Shown here in pieces: positions 1 to 14,300 of a stretch of 64,000 nt of DNA. This DNA comes from Purpureocillium takamizusanense. Its lineage: Eukaryota; Ascomycota; Sordariomycetes; Hypocreales; Ophiocordycipitaceae. The first letter of the stretch is position 1. Every line of letters starts with the position of its first letter. A program made the position numbers and the translations under genes. Below the pieces are notes generated by a model that searched no databases, had not been told where the DNA came from, and worked only from the letters and a program-made list of their open reading frames with translations. The stretch is from assembly GCF_022605165.1 (NCBI RefSeq), contig NC_063069.1:3596001-3660000 (forward strand), written 5' to 3'.

Positions 1-1287
1 ATGTAATCACGAATACGGGACAACAGCTTAACGGAGCGGCAAAGCCGGAGGAGATGCCCACATCACCAAACCGAAGACTGGCTTGTCTATCATCCTCCAC
101 CAATTATTAGCCTGTCCACTAACGTAGAGGCGCCAGCTTTCCGAGCAGCAGCAGGGGTATTGTGGGGCCTGAGTAATACGTCTTTCTGCCAATGAGAGGC
201 CAGACGATTTCCCAAATAGGTAGCCCTGGATGTGGTGAGACTGAAAATGAAGTAAGCCGATGTTAGTGAACTTGGAGTAAGCCAGAAGATATTTGGCCCG
301 GGGGTACGTATGTAACCCAAGTATCAATGGGCCCCTTGTCGACAGGGTCAAGTAGTAATGTTGATTCTTATCCCAGCTCCTGATGCCGAACCGGGGATAG
401 CACTTATGCACAACAAAGGGCACATGTGAAGTGCACATAACGTCAATTGACGCTTGCTCTTGTAGACAAACACCGAAGATAGACGGTGAGCAACATTCAG
501 CATATCACACAAGACTTAACAGAACTCGTTGCGTTGACATGGTAAGGATACATCGGATGAGTAGTTGCATCATTTGCCTTCATTGATACGACTAGGACAG
601 GTACTGCGGGATGAATGCGGTAGTCGTGCTCCATGGCGGGTCGGTGTTGAGACACAGTGATGTCGTGGCGCGGCCTGGTTGGCCGTCTGCACGTGGCGTT
701 CCGGGAACCAGCGCAGTGAACCGCTCTGCTGGGTTGTATCCAGGAACCAAATTTCGTCGACCACACGCTGCCCATGCTTTGCGCCTGAACACCCCTTGCT
801 TCAGTAGGTTCTATGTTGTGTGCCCTTTGATGCCTAAGTGTGCGTGCCACGATACTCGCACGACGTTCCGGCGTCATGACCAATACTATCAGGGAGTCTG
901 TGCCAAAATTGCGGCGACGCTTCATTTCTATCGTAAACATGCCCTCGCGACTTTTGTAATATGTCTGACTAGGTTCTGGGCAGCAAACAGCTCTAGAGGT
1001 CCCAGATGATATCTTAAAGACGCAAGGGAACCCGACCATTCTAGTATAGCACTGTAGAGATTCTCAGTTCCCCGCCCTCCTCATCAATCATAGCTTGTTT
1101 TCCCATCCGGCGATACAGCCGGGCCACTGTATAGTCTTTAAAAGCTATTATAGACAGACATCCAAAAATGCCAACAGATTTTGTTTCGTCATTTTGTTTG
1201 AGCAGTGCAGAATGAGCATGGCGGCGAGGACCATGTTTGACCTGTCACGCTGTCTGGAAACGCGGTTTCCGCCAGCGAGAGCCATCA
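1..1287. other. No gene recognised
   Basis: Short overlapping open frames exist on both strands (longest 180 codons, minus strand, 497-1039), but none has a recognisable motif, plausible introns or family resemblance. The stretch lies 3' of the bZIP gene that ends at 1288. It may contain the remains of an old mobile element, but I cannot support that from the sequence. Confidence 0.5.
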
Positions 1288-2944
1288 TCACCGACCAAAG
1301 GTTCGGTAGCTGTAGTCTATGGTCAGCACGCGCGGTAGCATGCAAGACCGCCGTTGATTCCTCACCTCGTTTTGTAATGCTTTTTTCATTACCGTGATAT
1401 TTTGCTGTGGCGTTGTTGCTGAGGCAGACGAAGAGAGCTTGCTAGGGCCTTCTGTAGTCTGTATTAAACGATCTATACTTGCCTCTAAAGACTTCTCGTC
1501 CGTGGCTTTCCCCTCGGCCACTAGGAGAGACTCCGCTGTTCTAAGAATTTCTTCATTGAGGCCTCTGTGCTCCCAGGGGTCCCATGACTGAGCGGAATCC
1601 AGTACTTGTGAGAGAAGCCTAGGCAATCGGCGCTTTCGGCTCATGGACTGCTCAGCTGCTAATGGTGATGATTCGTCAAAGCTGGAGTTGTAGTATGCTT
1701 CAGCAAACGAGTCGACGTTGTTAAACCCCAGGGCTTCTAAGCCTTCAATGGCTGCTTCGAGGCGGTCCTCGATGCTCAGACTTGATCCCTGTGTCGAGGA
1801 TGAGGATTTTGCGGCAAAGGCGTAGTGGCGATCGGGCACCGCATCATCTGGAGTGACTGATGGCGGGTCATGACTAATCGGCGATTGTTGTTGTGTTGCG
1901 TTGTCTGCGGTGTGCGAACGCGGTGTAGTCTCCGGACCCGAGAATTGATGGCTCGACCTCCAGGTCGCATGGGGCAGGTCGCCGGTGGATGTCAACTCCA
2001 TCATATCATCCAAATTGTGGAAGTCTGCAGGCGAGACGCTGAAAGAGTTACCCCGAGTCATGTTCGTACTCGACATCATGCTCTGCGCGGCTGCGGCCGA
2101 ATTCGTTGCACAGGGCGACCACTGTGACTGTTGAAGGGGTCCAGGTGATTTAGCAGCCGATACTTCGGCCTTGTGCGCAGCCGAAGATGCTTCAGACGGG
2201 TTGTTGATCTTGGCCAGTAGCTGCATTTGAAAACGAAGGCAATCCTGGAGTATTGATTGCGATAAGCTCGCTGGCCCATCGGGGTCATTTCGGGGCCCTT
2301 CAGGCATATAAACGGGAATCGGTGGGCACTGGCCGAGGGAGACAGGAGGCGTTGGGATCGATGGCTGAATATAAGACGAGGTGTCTCCGTGCTGCATGAG
2401 CGGGGCCGAGTCGAGAAACCACTTACTGTCGTCATGGCCGGCCATGTCGATTTGGTGTTGAAAATGATCTATGTCTTTGGCGTCCTGTTGGCTGGTATTC
2501 AGGTCGCCGATAGCCAGGGGTGGTGTTGGTGGCGACGCAGAGTTGATGGAGCTTGGCTCAGTGTCGTTTGTGCTACCATTGTTCCCAGACGGAGGCGTGC
2601 TGGTGAGGTGCAAAGTTGCGGCGGATGATGATGGAGGGGACAGTGGTGATGGATCGCAGCGCTCCGCTTCCTCTTTTGCCTTTTGCTCTTCGTGAGCCTG
2701 CAGGCGGGATTGGAGTTCTCCAAGCCGAGCTTTCATGCGACTCCCTGCGATATGCATCAGCGCGACGAGTTATTTCAGTGGGCCACGGGGTCATCCTACG
2801 ATATGAGCGCTGGGCCACGCGGTTTTGAATCCGCTTCTTCTCCTTCCTGTCCTTGACTCTGGTCCAGTCGTCTTCGGCGGATAGTTGCACTTCGTCCTTG
2901 TCGGGGAGCGAGTACGGTCCAGGGTTTGAGGATGTAGGGGCCAT
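1288..2944 (-). CDS. bZIP transcription factor (Yap-like basic region)
   Basis: Predicted nuclear bZIP regulator of about 533 aa, probably pathway-specific. Exon 1 is 2944-2800, the intron is 2799-2745 (55 nt, GTAGGA...GCAG), and exon 2 is 2744-1288. Splicing joins the basic region RIQNRVAQRSYRSRMKARL, which has the N-x-x-A-Q-x-x-(Y/F)-R pattern of fungal Yap-type bZIPs, followed by a short leucine-rich helix. The middle is Ser/Pro/Gln-rich. A C-terminal block of about 120 residues, with an LEALGF motif and a Trp-rich PLLLAK-like segment, matches the second bZIP at 23782-25307. That gene has an intron of the same length at the same codon and phase, so the two are paralogs. It lies next to the aminotransferase gene and about 8 kb from the PKS. 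The bZIP assignment is seen directly; control of this cluster is inferred. Confidence 0.85.
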
Positions 2945-3971
2945 TGTTTGAATGCAAGTCGTGGTTGCTATAACAGTGACAACATGTCCCGTGAAAGTGC
3001 TGCCGTCTACGGCGCATCATTGAAGTACACAGTCAGCATTGTCGGATCGCGGGGTCTTGGAATCTGAAATACGTACTACATGTAAGCAAAGCGTCGATCG
3101 GAAAGGTGCTTCAGCTTCGGGTTGCACCAGATAGCGCTGGCTCGTCAAGTCAGCGCTACTGGGAACCAAACACGGCTCGGTTGCCATTGAATCAGACTCA
3201 CTGGCACCTCACCCGCCGAGGTAGGTAGATTCTGAAGGATCCTCCTTCCCCCCCTTAGCGCGCCTGCGACGGGGCGTGTAACAATCGACTTGGGGCAGGT
3301 TATCCGCCCGAAGGTTGCACGGCGTATGCAGGCGGCATGCAAAGACGAATGTTGTGATGATGCGAGAAGGAAGAGCTAGGCGGATAGGCGGCAGGCTGCA
3401 GACATGTTGCCCTAATGGTCCTGTGGCCCACTGATGAGAGGCTGAGTAACGACTTTAAAAAGGTTGTAAGCTCAATTGGCTTACTCGAGTCCAAATCTGG
3501 GTGGTTGCTGTGCACTCACACGCTTCCCTGCACGTCGCAGGGCATGATTTACCGAATCCTTCGGCACACCCGTGTGGGGTGCACGGGTGGTAACTAATGC
3601 AACTACGTATGCTCCGTTCCCGCGGAAGCCGTTGCGCGGATGTGTTGGACAAACCACCATCTTGCCCCGACACACCGGGCTCTTCTCGTGAATGCGGGGC
3701 GGGCAATTGCACACGTAGATCCATGGATATCGTGTGATCGTTAAACGCAGCCAAGCGCCGAGATCAATGCATCCAAATGGTCGGTAGCGCGGAGCACCCA
3801 ATCCATGTCCCACGAGCATCGGCAGCTCGTGTTTGTCTCAGCAGTCCCTGTGAACGGGGTCGACCAGTTTCTGCGCGATCCATTGTGAGCTTTTCCTTCC
3901 TGTACGGTCCGGTGGTGACTTTGACTTCGCGCTTACACGCTCTGCTTCACCCCCAAGACGCCCCCCCAAAA
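2945..3971. promoter_or_regulatory. Divergent intergenic region between bZIP and aminotransferase
   Basis: The bZIP gene starts leftward at 2944 and the aminotransferase starts rightward at 3972, so this 1-kb stretch should hold both promoters. No convincing coding potential was found on either strand. Confidence 0.5.
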
Positions 3972-5346
<1,375 letters not shown>

Positions 5347-5555
5347 ACGTATAAGAAACCAAGACTGAATTGTAATGCAATTTCTTCATTTGCGTCAGGG
5401 CAGAGTCAACCTAGCAGTTACGGTTTGTTGACAGTTGACATCTCACGGTACGTGCCATGTTGACGCCTGGCATTAAGCTCTTGGTCTAGCGACTGGACAA
5501 TGGCGAGAAGGACAAAGTAGATTTATTGTGTGTCAACTCATTATCGGGGTTGATT

Positions 5556-7547
5556 TCAGTTTACCGTTATGCCGAACAATTCTGCCACCGCATCTTTAGT
5601 CTCCCGGAGCTGGCGATCCTCCGCATCCTTCAGCTCTTGCTCCAACCCCCCACCGTACCCAAAATATTGCTTGACAGCGCTCCACCAGAAAGCAATATCA
5701 AGAGACATAAGAGCCATGCGGGTTGAGATCCTTTCCCGGAATGTTTCCTTCACCTGCCCATCATCTTTGATGGCCTTGAGAGCACAGGACCCAATGAGCT
5801 TGATGCGGTTAACAGGTGAGCCCAGGAACCTGTTGTTTCCCTGCACAATGGTAATGTTGCGCTCCAGGAACAGCAGCTCACGTGGGAACAGACCCTCGTC
5901 ACCCAGATATGCCGCAGCTTCGTCAATCATCCGCTGCTTGCGCTCTTCAGGGGTTTCCTTAGTCCGCTCCCACCCTTGGCTACTTTCGTTGTCTGCATTA
6001 GATGGGTTTTTGTACGGCCGCATGAGCGACGCGTCAGCCCACGCATCGGCGCTCTTCATCCCCCATTCGCGCGATACTCTCTGAAGTGCAGCATCATCGT
6101 TGGTGACAAGTGCTTTCCAGAATCGGGCGTATTGTCTTCTCAGCTCGTCCGACATTGTAATATAGAGGCCGTGATCGAGAAGCACAACCTGCGCGCGCGC
6201 AGGGTGCTTAGGGTTCTGACGTACGAGAATGTTGCCAGGGTGCGGGTCGCAATGGACAAAACCCCACGAGAACATTTGCGCGGAAAACAGCTCCACAACA
6301 GTCCTCATGACGTCTTCCAGGCGAAGGCCAAGCCCAGCTTTATTGGACGCGGTCGAATGATTTGCTGCGACCCGGCCGGTGATTGCGTCTCGATCCCAAA
6401 GCTGGACTGCATCCACCCACTCCGTTGTAAGAACTCGCTTGGAGGTGAACTCTCGGTACACCTTCGGGATATAGACACGGTCGCGGAGTGACGGATCGTT
6501 CGCGATCAGATCTGCCATCTTCTCAGAGTTGCCCGCCTCGTGCTCGAAGTCCGTCTCCTGCATTACCCTGTCGGCGACGAACTGACCCATGCCACCCATG
6601 GGTAGCCCAGTCACCCAGGCCGTGTACTCGGTCATGAGCTTCATGGACCAGAGGTCCCAGGACACTTGCTTGGAGATCTCCCGCCGCTGAACCTTGACCG
6701 CCAAGCCACGGCCGTCCGGTAGCCGAGCGTAATGCACCTGGGCAATGGATGCGGAGGCCCGCGGCTCCCGTTCGAAGACAAACAGGGAGTTGCCCTGCTG
6801 ATCAGATTCAGTGACGCCAAAGACCTCCTCAATGCTGCGACCACCGAAATCCTGCTTGATGACTTTTTCGACGTCAGACCACGAGCTTTGCGGCGCGTCG
6901 TCGAACATTTCGCCAAACATGCGTTGGTACTCCTCGGGAAGCACGCTCCCCTGCATGGCCACGGCTTGCCCGGCCTTGAGATACAGACCGCCGTTCCACT
7001 TCAGCATGGAGCACACGCGCTGCGCATTGCGATGGTGGAGATCCTCCTCTGGATGCCTGGCCAGCCAACAATCCTTGCCGTAGTGAAGCTTGTAGTCAAG
7101 GCCGACCCGTGCGAGCACCGCATAGGCAATGGTCGTGCGCAGCATCACGCCGCCAAATACATACCTGTCGAGCAGGTAGTCGCCAATACAGAGCTCGACA
7201 AGAAGAATCAAGCCCTTCCAGTACCATTTGATCTTGATGGCAGGCCGCGCCTTCTTGTCGTCGGCTGGTTTCGCACCATCCTTCGCTGACGGGTCCGATT
7301 CATCATGCCGCACGTGCGCAGCACTTTCGGCTGATACTTTGGAAGTTGCTGAGCTGTCCAGGGAGGTGTTGGTGAATTGGTGGAAGGCTAATTGGGGCAG
7401 GCAGTTGCGCCTGCTTTTCAGCGCATTGCGAGTCGTCGGCGCCAGAGCCAGTCGAGAGGACACAAGACCGGGTGACTTGAGGCTTTGGGTGACACTGCGC
7501 GACAGCGCCGTCATGTGAACGCCTCGCAGGAGGCTGGTTGTGCCCAT
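5556..7547 (-). CDS. ABC1/ADCK/UbiB-family atypical kinase, mitochondrial (Mcp2/ADCK-like)
   Basis: Single-exon gene of about 663 aa from the Met at 7547; an in-frame Met at 7589 would add 14 residues. The N-terminus is rich in Arg/Ser/Ala and poor in acidic residues, as expected for a mitochondrial presequence. The family motifs appear in order: YLKAGQ (KxGQ motif), ASIAQVH (Ala-rich loop), AVKVQ (ATP lysine), FEHEA, VHCDPHPGN (catalytic loop) and LLDHG (DFG equivalent). Relatives act in mitochondrial lipid or coenzyme Q homeostasis. It runs tail to tail with the aminotransferase (209 bp apart) and interrupts the cluster. It is probably a housekeeping passenger, though a role in self-protection cannot be excluded. 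Confidence 0.9.
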   Translation of the reverse strand: MGTTSLLRGVHMTALSRSVTQSLKSPGLVSSRLALAPTTRNALKSRRNCLPQLAFHQFTNTSLDSSATSKVSAESAAHVRHDESDPSAKDGAKPADDKKARPAIKIKWYWKGLILLVELCIGDYLLDRYVFGGVMLRTTIAYAVLARVGLDYKLHYGKDCWLARHPEEDLHHRNAQRVCSMLKWNGGLYLKAGQAVAMQGSVLPEEYQRMFGEMFDDAPQSSWSDVEKVIKQDFGGRSIEEVFGVTESDQQGNSLFVFEREPRASASIAQVHYARLPDGRGLAVKVQRREISKQVSWDLWSMKLMTEYTAWVTGLPMGGMGQFVADRVMQETDFEHEAGNSEKMADLIANDPSLRDRVYIPKVYREFTSKRVLTTEWVDAVQLWDRDAITGRVAANHSTASNKAGLGLRLEDVMRTVVELFSAQMFSWGFVHCDPHPGNILVRQNPKHPARAQVVLLDHGLYITMSDELRRQYARFWKALVTNDDAALQRVSREWGMKSADAWADASLMRPYKNPSNADNESSQGWERTKETPEERKQRMIDEAAAYLGDEGLFPRELLFLERNITIVQGNNRFLGSPVNRIKLIGSCALKAIKDDGQVKETFRERISTRMALMSLDIAFWWSAVKQYFGYGGGLEQELKDAEDRQLRETKDAVAELFGITVN

Positions 7548-8583
7548 CGCTATTGTGCGCTGGCGATGCTGATTCAGGAAACAGAACACAGCGTATAGGA
7601 AAATGGCCGGTCACAGGTAGGAGGGGTGAAAACTTGGAGGAGACGCGTCTTGCCATGGAATACGCGTCGCAACGACCTCGGATTAGGATCAAGGGTTAGC
7701 AGCCAGGCTGTTCGCGCGGACGGCCATCGGCAAGGACAGACACGCAGTACAGTCACATGTGCGTCGCGGCCGACTGCCATTCCCGCGTCCTTTACTCAGT
7801 GTAGCTCTCACGGGCGTATCATTAGGTGATAAGCGGGATGCGACTCAACCCCTAGGGTGACGGAGTGGTCAGGTCTTCTGCCCAGCCGCTCCAGTGACGT
7901 TGGCCCCGGTTCAGCAGCGCTTCTCCGTGGGCTCATATGCAACGGGGCGGAACGTTGCGACAGTAAGCCAGACCCGAGGCTGTTAGCGCTGAGCTTCGTG
8001 CCAAGTACTCACCGAGTTCCCCACCCGTAGAATTTCAGTCTCCTCGACTAACTGGAGACGTGGTACGAGGCAAGATGGTGGATACTGGTACAGACTGCAC
8101 CTTGTGCATGATCGGGAACCGAGAACCAGGTGCTCGGATTCACTTCATCTGGCTCTGTGGCTTCATGTTGTCGTATCTAGCGATTCCGCGACCTTTTGAT
8201 GGGAATCATCGCCTTCAGGCGTTGGCTGGCGCTTCAACACTGGCCTGTGGGAGGATGTACTGCAGATTAAGAGGATCGGCTGCTAAACAAGTGTCCGCTA
8301 GCTAGTTCAGGAAGCACTCGTATTATGGCCAGGAGGTGCTGAACTGTTCCAATCATGTTTGTCGGCTGACTGCGCCGCGCTGGAAAATTAACTTACATGG
8401 TGCCTTCTGTATGCAGTAGCAAGCAGTGTCTTGGCCACTAACGGGATGGCTGGATGCGTTGACCTAAAGACCAAAATCCAAGCACGACGCCGTGATTCCT
8501 AAATCGTGCGTTTGCTGCTTGCCCGGGACGGACGACCAAAGAAACCTCGGCCCATTGAATCTACCGCCTGCATCACCGTGAGA
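7548..8583. promoter_or_regulatory. Divergent intergenic region between kinase and first P450
   Basis: It separates the leftward kinase gene from the rightward P450 gene and should contain both promoters. Short open frames here have no recognisable motifs. Confidence 0.45.
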
Positions 8584-10447
8584 ATGGATTTACTGATGTT
8601 TAACATCGGTACTATGGCAGCGATCATGTCGCGAATTGGAGTCATCGTATTTGCTCTCACTACTGTGGTTGCAGTCGTGGTAAGTAAACTTTAGCCTCAG
8701 CTAGATGGCCACTGAAAGGATAGCAGGGCGTTGGTGTGTGCGTTTACCGAATAATGTTCCATCCCCTGGCAAAGTATCCGGGCCCGGTCTTAGCAAAAGT
8801 CACGAATCTATACTCTGCCTACCACGCCTGGAAAGGCGATATTCACGTTGATATATACTGGTGTCACCAGAAATACGGTGTGTGCCCTTACTGCGTATGC
8901 GATGCTGAAAAAGGCTCACAGAAATGACAGGTGATCACCTTCGCTACGCGCCCAATCGCCTTATTATAAACACCGCGGGTGCTCTGCGAGGTATGGCGCC
9001 CATGGCAGTCCTCCAAGGCAAGTGGCAGGTAGCTGACGGCCGTGGCCCATAGATATATATGGTCATCACGCCAAGGTTACCAAGTTCAAAAATTATGAGG
9101 TTCTGTCTAAGCAAGCGGCGAACCTATTGACCCTGAGAGACAAAACCCAGCACGGCCGGCGGCGACGAGTCATCAGCCAAGCTTTCTCTGAAAGTAGCCT
9201 CCGCTTGTTCGAGCCCAAGATACAGTCCCGTGTTGTGAAGTTCTGTGAGCTTCTGAGACGGGCGCCTGATGGCTCGTCAACTCGACCTGGAGAATGGTCA
9301 GAACCTATTGATATGAGCAAAGCATGTGAGAATTTGCGGAAGCAAGGGCTTGACAATGGAAAAAGAGGCTGACTGATAGTAGTCAACAACCTGGCCTTTG
9401 ACATTATGACTGCGGTTTCTTTCGACACTGACTTCAATACCATGGAGAAACCAGAGTACCGATTTGCTCTCAAAGCTATTGAGGACTCTAACGTGCGCCT
9501 AGGGGTACTTTTGCAGGCGCCCGAGCTCAGTCTCAGGTCGCTAGACAAGAAGCTATTTCCCACAGCATACGTCGCAAAGTATAAGTTTGTCAAGTTCATT
9601 CGCACGGTAATGGCCAAGCGCCTCGCTGCTTCCAAGGCCACATCCAAGGATATCTTTTCATTCCTTCAAGACTGCAAAGATCCAGATTCTGGCAAAGAGC
9701 TAAGCATAGCCGAGCTGAGTACGGAGACGGCGACATTCATCGTGGCGGGTGAGCGGCCCCTTCCTTCCTCTTCTTTTCAATAGAGTAAAAAGGCCGAGAT
9801 ACTAAGAGCATGTAGGCGCGGATACATCATCCACCAGTATGGCTGCGGTGTCACATTATATAACAGGTTCCTCCAGCTGCTACCGCAGAGTTGTTGAGGA
9901 GGTCCGAAACACGTTCTCCTCCGTAGACGAGATCTGTCTTGGTCCAAAGCTGAACTCCTGCGCTTTCTTGCGTGCCTGCATCGATGAAGCTCTCCGTTTG
10001 TCACCTCCAGGTGGCAGCGCTCTCTGGCGAGAGGTCGAGCATGGCGGTACCCTCATTGACGGAACGTATGTTCCGGGTCACTGCGAGGTTGCCGTGGGTA
10101 TTTATAGCATTCACCACAGCGCCACGTACTACACGGAGCCATTTTTTTACGATCCGAAGAGGTGGTACAGACCTCAAGACGCAAAAGGATCTCGAAACGA
10201 ATCCTCACGGTTGCCGTACATGCCCTTTTCAGTTGGACCACGCAGCTGCGTCGGCAAGCCTCTCGCAATTGCTCAGATGATGATTGTCTTTGCACGGCTC
10301 ATCTGGGAATATGAACTTCGGCGGGCGGACTACGATAGCGACTGGGCGTTGGGAGACCACAACGCGGCCGAGTATGTCCTGAAAGACCATTTGACGGCAT
10401 GGAAGGAGGGGCCCGTGTTGAGGTTCAGCCCGCGAGTCAAAGCTTAG
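8584..10447 (+). CDS. Cytochrome P450 monooxygenase (cluster P450 1)
   Basis: Membrane-anchored heme monooxygenase of about 525 aa. Exons: 8584-8679, 8727-8877, 8931-8990, 9053-9325, 9383-9748 and 9816-10447; all junction phases agree. The N-terminus has a hydrophobic anchor (about residues 10-33) followed by [10 protein letters not shown] (proline-rich hinge). Later come AGADTSSTS (I-helix oxygen-binding motif), EALRLSPP (K-helix ExxR), PKRW and [15 protein letters not shown] (heme-binding loop; Cys is the axial ligand). All catalytic elements are intact. It is co-directional with the PKS, starting about 2.8 kb upstream of it, and probably oxidises the polyketide product. An upstream in-frame Met at 8506 is less likely because it would bury the anchor. 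The substrate cannot be read from sequence. Confidence 0.9.
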
Positions 10448-11346
10448 ATCACTCGCACAGGTGGGCGGCATTAGGCAACTAGAACTCCAATGCATGGGCA
10501 GGCAGCAGCGTTGGGCGACAAGGGAGGCATTAGACAGGCGAATATGTCATGGATCGGCAAGGCATAGATAGGCGCGGAACCAGAAGCCGGGGGCATGTAA
10601 TAAACTTGGCTGTTACATGCAGTCGCAGCAAAGTACCTACATAAACGTCCTGGGGTGCACTGTCCGACTCAGCGTTCTTCCACCGAATGTAAAACGCCCC
10701 GTATCCCAATTGGGTTAAAATTCTGAGTCAGGTGGCTAGTCCTCATAAGGCGAGTTAGCATTAGCAAGATCCAATGGCATTACGGAACTAACCCGATGGC
10801 ATCACGCCTTACTCATGTCTCGAGTTACCTGGCTGCTGTTGGAAAAGCGATAACAACACGTGCATATGTGAGAGCCTCTATGTCTGACGAGACTAGCGGC
10901 TCCGGCTTGGACAAGCTGTTCATGCGATGCTTCGGATGAGGCGCGATCTACGTGTGTTTGGCGCAAAATGCAGGGAACAAGTGCTTCAGCCAAAGCTCAG
11001 ACCGGAGTTAGTCTGTATGCTGACAAGTAGTAACATACTTGGTAGTACATGTACGAAAATCATCGAGACCTCTCGGACACTGGGCAGCTAGTGTCCGAAG
11101 CGTCTGGCAACAACAGAGGAACGGAGCGTAATCGCCGTACCTACACGAGGGAAACATAGGCAGCCATATTTTGCGAATGAATATACTGCGGGAGAACATC
11201 GCCATCTAGCGGGTAACTAAGGCTGCCATTCTTTCCTCACCAGCGAACTGCATTGCCCAAAACAAAACTTCACATCAGACAAGACCAAGAGAGGAAAGTG
11301 CTGGACCATTGTCAACTCCGCGAGCTGTCAACGGAAGTCGTCTACG
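10448..11346. promoter_or_regulatory. PKS promoter region with an AP-1-type TGAGTCA site
   Basis: Gene-free 0.9 kb upstream of the PKS start. A TGAGTCA heptamer (bZIP AP-1/Gcn4 core) lies at 10724-10730, about 620 bp upstream of the ATG, and is a plausible target for a cluster bZIP. A single 7-mer can occur by chance. Confidence 0.4.
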
Positions 11347-14300
11347 ATGCCCAGCTTGACAGAACAGCCACAAGAGAGGTTGTTGGCCATGCCAAGCGTC
11401 GCGAACGGGGCAGATCGCGGCAATGATGCCGTAACTTCAGCGTACTCCAGCAGTGGAAATAAGATGGCGGAACCCATCGCCATAGTTGGCATGGCCATGC
11501 GACTTCCAGGAAACGTCCGTACCGGCAACGAATTCTGGCGGATGCTGGTTGAAAAGCGGAATGGGCTGTGCGACGTGCCTCAAGATCGATACAACGTCAA
11601 TGGTTTTCACGACCCATCAGGCAAGCCCTCAACGTTCCGCATGAACAAAGGCTACTTCCTGCAAGACGTTGATATTGCCCAATTTGATACCTCCTTCTTC
11701 TCGTTGTCCAAAGCGGAGCTAGAGCGTCTCGACCCACAGCAACGGCAACTTCTCGAGGTTGCATACGAATGCATGGAAGATGCAGGCGCGACCTCGTGGC
11801 GAGGTAGCAATACAGGTTGCTATGTCGGTGTATTTGGCGACGATTGGCAGGACCTCAACGCCAAGGAAACCCTCCACAAGGGTGGATATCGGGTTACAGG
11901 ATACGACGATTTTGTTCTAGGAAACCGAATCTCGTACGAATTCGACCTACACGGCCCCAGGTGAGATTAAAGATTTTTTCTGTTTTAGGAAAAAAAACTC
12001 AAGAACAGTTAGAACTAACATATTCCAGCATGACCGTCAAGACCGGATGCTCGTCATCTCTAGTGTGTTTAGACATGGCTTGCGAGGCAATACGGAAAGG
12101 CGACTGCGACGGCTCGTTGGTTTGCGGTACAGGGTTAATATTTTCTCCAACTATGACGCTCGCGCTTAGCGACCAAGGCGTGCTCTCCCCTTCAGGCATT
12201 TGCAAGACATTTGATGCCTCTGCAGATGGATACGGACGTGGCGAGGCTGTCAACGCCATTTACATCAAAAGACTGAGCCAGGCTATCGAAGATGGCGATT
12301 CGATCCGAGCGGTCGTTCGCGGAACTAGTGTGAATTGCGACGGGCGCACGCAGGCCATGCTGACGCCCAGCCCGACAGCCCAGGAGTCGCTCATCCGCCG
12401 TGCATACGAGCAGGCAGGGATCCAGGACATGTCGCGGACTGCCATGGTGGAGTGCCATGGCACAGGAACCAGTGTCGGCGACCCGCTGGAAGCCACCGCG
12501 GTCGCCAACTGCTTTGGGGATCAGGGAGTATACATTACTTCTGTAAGTCTGACAAAGTCTCAACAAACCTTGGCATGCTCCTAATCTTCGCACACAGGTC
12601 AAACCCAATGTCGGGCATTCAGAAGGAGCCGCGGGTCTCACTAGTCTCATCAAGGCTGTCCTGGCAATTGAGCACCGCCTAATACCGCCGAATATTTTCT
12701 TCAAGTCGCCCAACCCAGCCAGTGAGTTTCCAGGGGACAAGTCCATTGCTCGCCAGTGTGGCGCGTTGACCAGCCTCCAGTCCCCTTCTCGAGATGCAAA
12801 CTGCGCGTCCCCGTCGAGACAGAGGAATGGCCAGCAGGCCGTGCTGAGCGAGTGAGCGTCAACTCATTCGGAATCGGCGGCGTCAATGCTCACGTAGGTA
12901 TCGGAGTCCATACATGTGGCATTGTGCTGATTAGTTTAGGTGATTGTCGAATCCCTGCAAGAGTACCATAATCACGACCAGTTATCGCCCAACGGTTCCA
13001 TCAGTTCTGCGTCTCCGGCCGGCGACATGACGCCGACAGACAGCGATAGTCTCGAGGATGTCGGCAGTAGTGAGTCCGGCTCAGTCGACGTTTTTCCAAA
13101 TAGCAACGACGTCCAAAGCAATGGCCACTCCGACCCCGACGAACCAATGGGACACAAAGGCAGCGGGTCTAAGCTGCAGGGCCATGAAACGCGCTCAACT
13201 GATTCTTCAATAACTCGAAGCCAGAATGGCTATGGTCTCAGCCAAGTCGAGTATCCGGAGCGCCCGCACCTCCTCCTATTCTCGGCCAACAGCGAACCGG
13301 GTCTTAAAGATGTGATCAAGACTTATCAGGAATTCCTTCCCACAAGCCATCCCTCTCTGACAGATGTAGCCTACACCCTGGCTCTTCGACGAGATCACAA
13401 GACCCACCGCGCCTTTGCGATCGCTGGGAGCAAGTCGTCACTGGAGCTGTCGCAGCTGGAGACGGTCAAAGCACCGCCAAGGATTGCATGGATTTTTACC
13501 GGGCAAGGTGCACAATGGCCACAAATGGGAGCGGATCTCATCGACACCAACGCTGTATTCCAGGGGACGATCCGCGGCCTGGACGCTTTCTTGGCCGGAC
13601 TACCCAGCCCTCCGCCTTGGACCATTGAGGATGAGCTGCGAAAGACGGCTGAGAACAGTCGTGTTCAGAAGGCGGAATTCGGCCATCCCCTATCCATAGC
13701 CGTTCAAATTGGCCTCATCGACGTTTTGAAGTCGTGGGGTCTCAGGCCAGATTCGGTGCTTGGCCATTCTTCAGGCGAGATGGCCGCTGCATATGCCAGC
13801 GGCTCCATCACTGCCAAAGCCGCCATGGCAGCTGCCACGTTCCGCGGCACCACCAGCACCGGCGGCACAGCTGAGAAACGAGGTTCAATGGCGGCTATTG
13901 GTCTTGGCGCGCATGAAATGGCACCCTATATGGAGCCTGGTGTTGTGATCGCCTGTGAGAATAGCCAGTGCAGTGTCACCATTTCTGGAGATTCTGAGCA
14001 GGTTGAAAAGGTGGTTCAAAGCGTGAAGGCCCAGCGAGAGGGTGTCCTGGCGCGGTTTTTGCGTGTTGAGAAGGCCTTCCACTCCCGTGAGTAGCCAACC
14101 CATAAACCAACCTTCTGACTAGTCACTGACCCTTGCCCAGACCATATGCTCGAGTACGGGCCTCTGTACGAGGAGCACTTGCAGCCGTTCGTCAACAGTA
14201 GCTCTCCGATAATACCATTCTACTCATCTGTTACCGGTAAGAGGTTGGCTGACGATGGCTGCCTTGGACCCGCCTACTGGCGCAGGAACATGGAGAGCCC

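Noticed and set aside
497..1039. Minus-strand open frame of 180 codons, overlapped by a 132-codon plus-strand frame
   Set aside because: No recognisable domain or codon pattern; both strands are equally open. A decayed transposase was considered, but no catalytic motif or terminal repeats could be found.
3481..3819. Minus-strand open frame of 112 codons
   Set aside because: No motif, irregular composition, and it lies in a divergent promoter region.
12722..12780. Apparent frameshift near the end of the PKS KS domain
   Set aside because: A 59-nt intron (GTGAGT...CAG) restores [14 protein letters not shown] in frame; the gene is intact.
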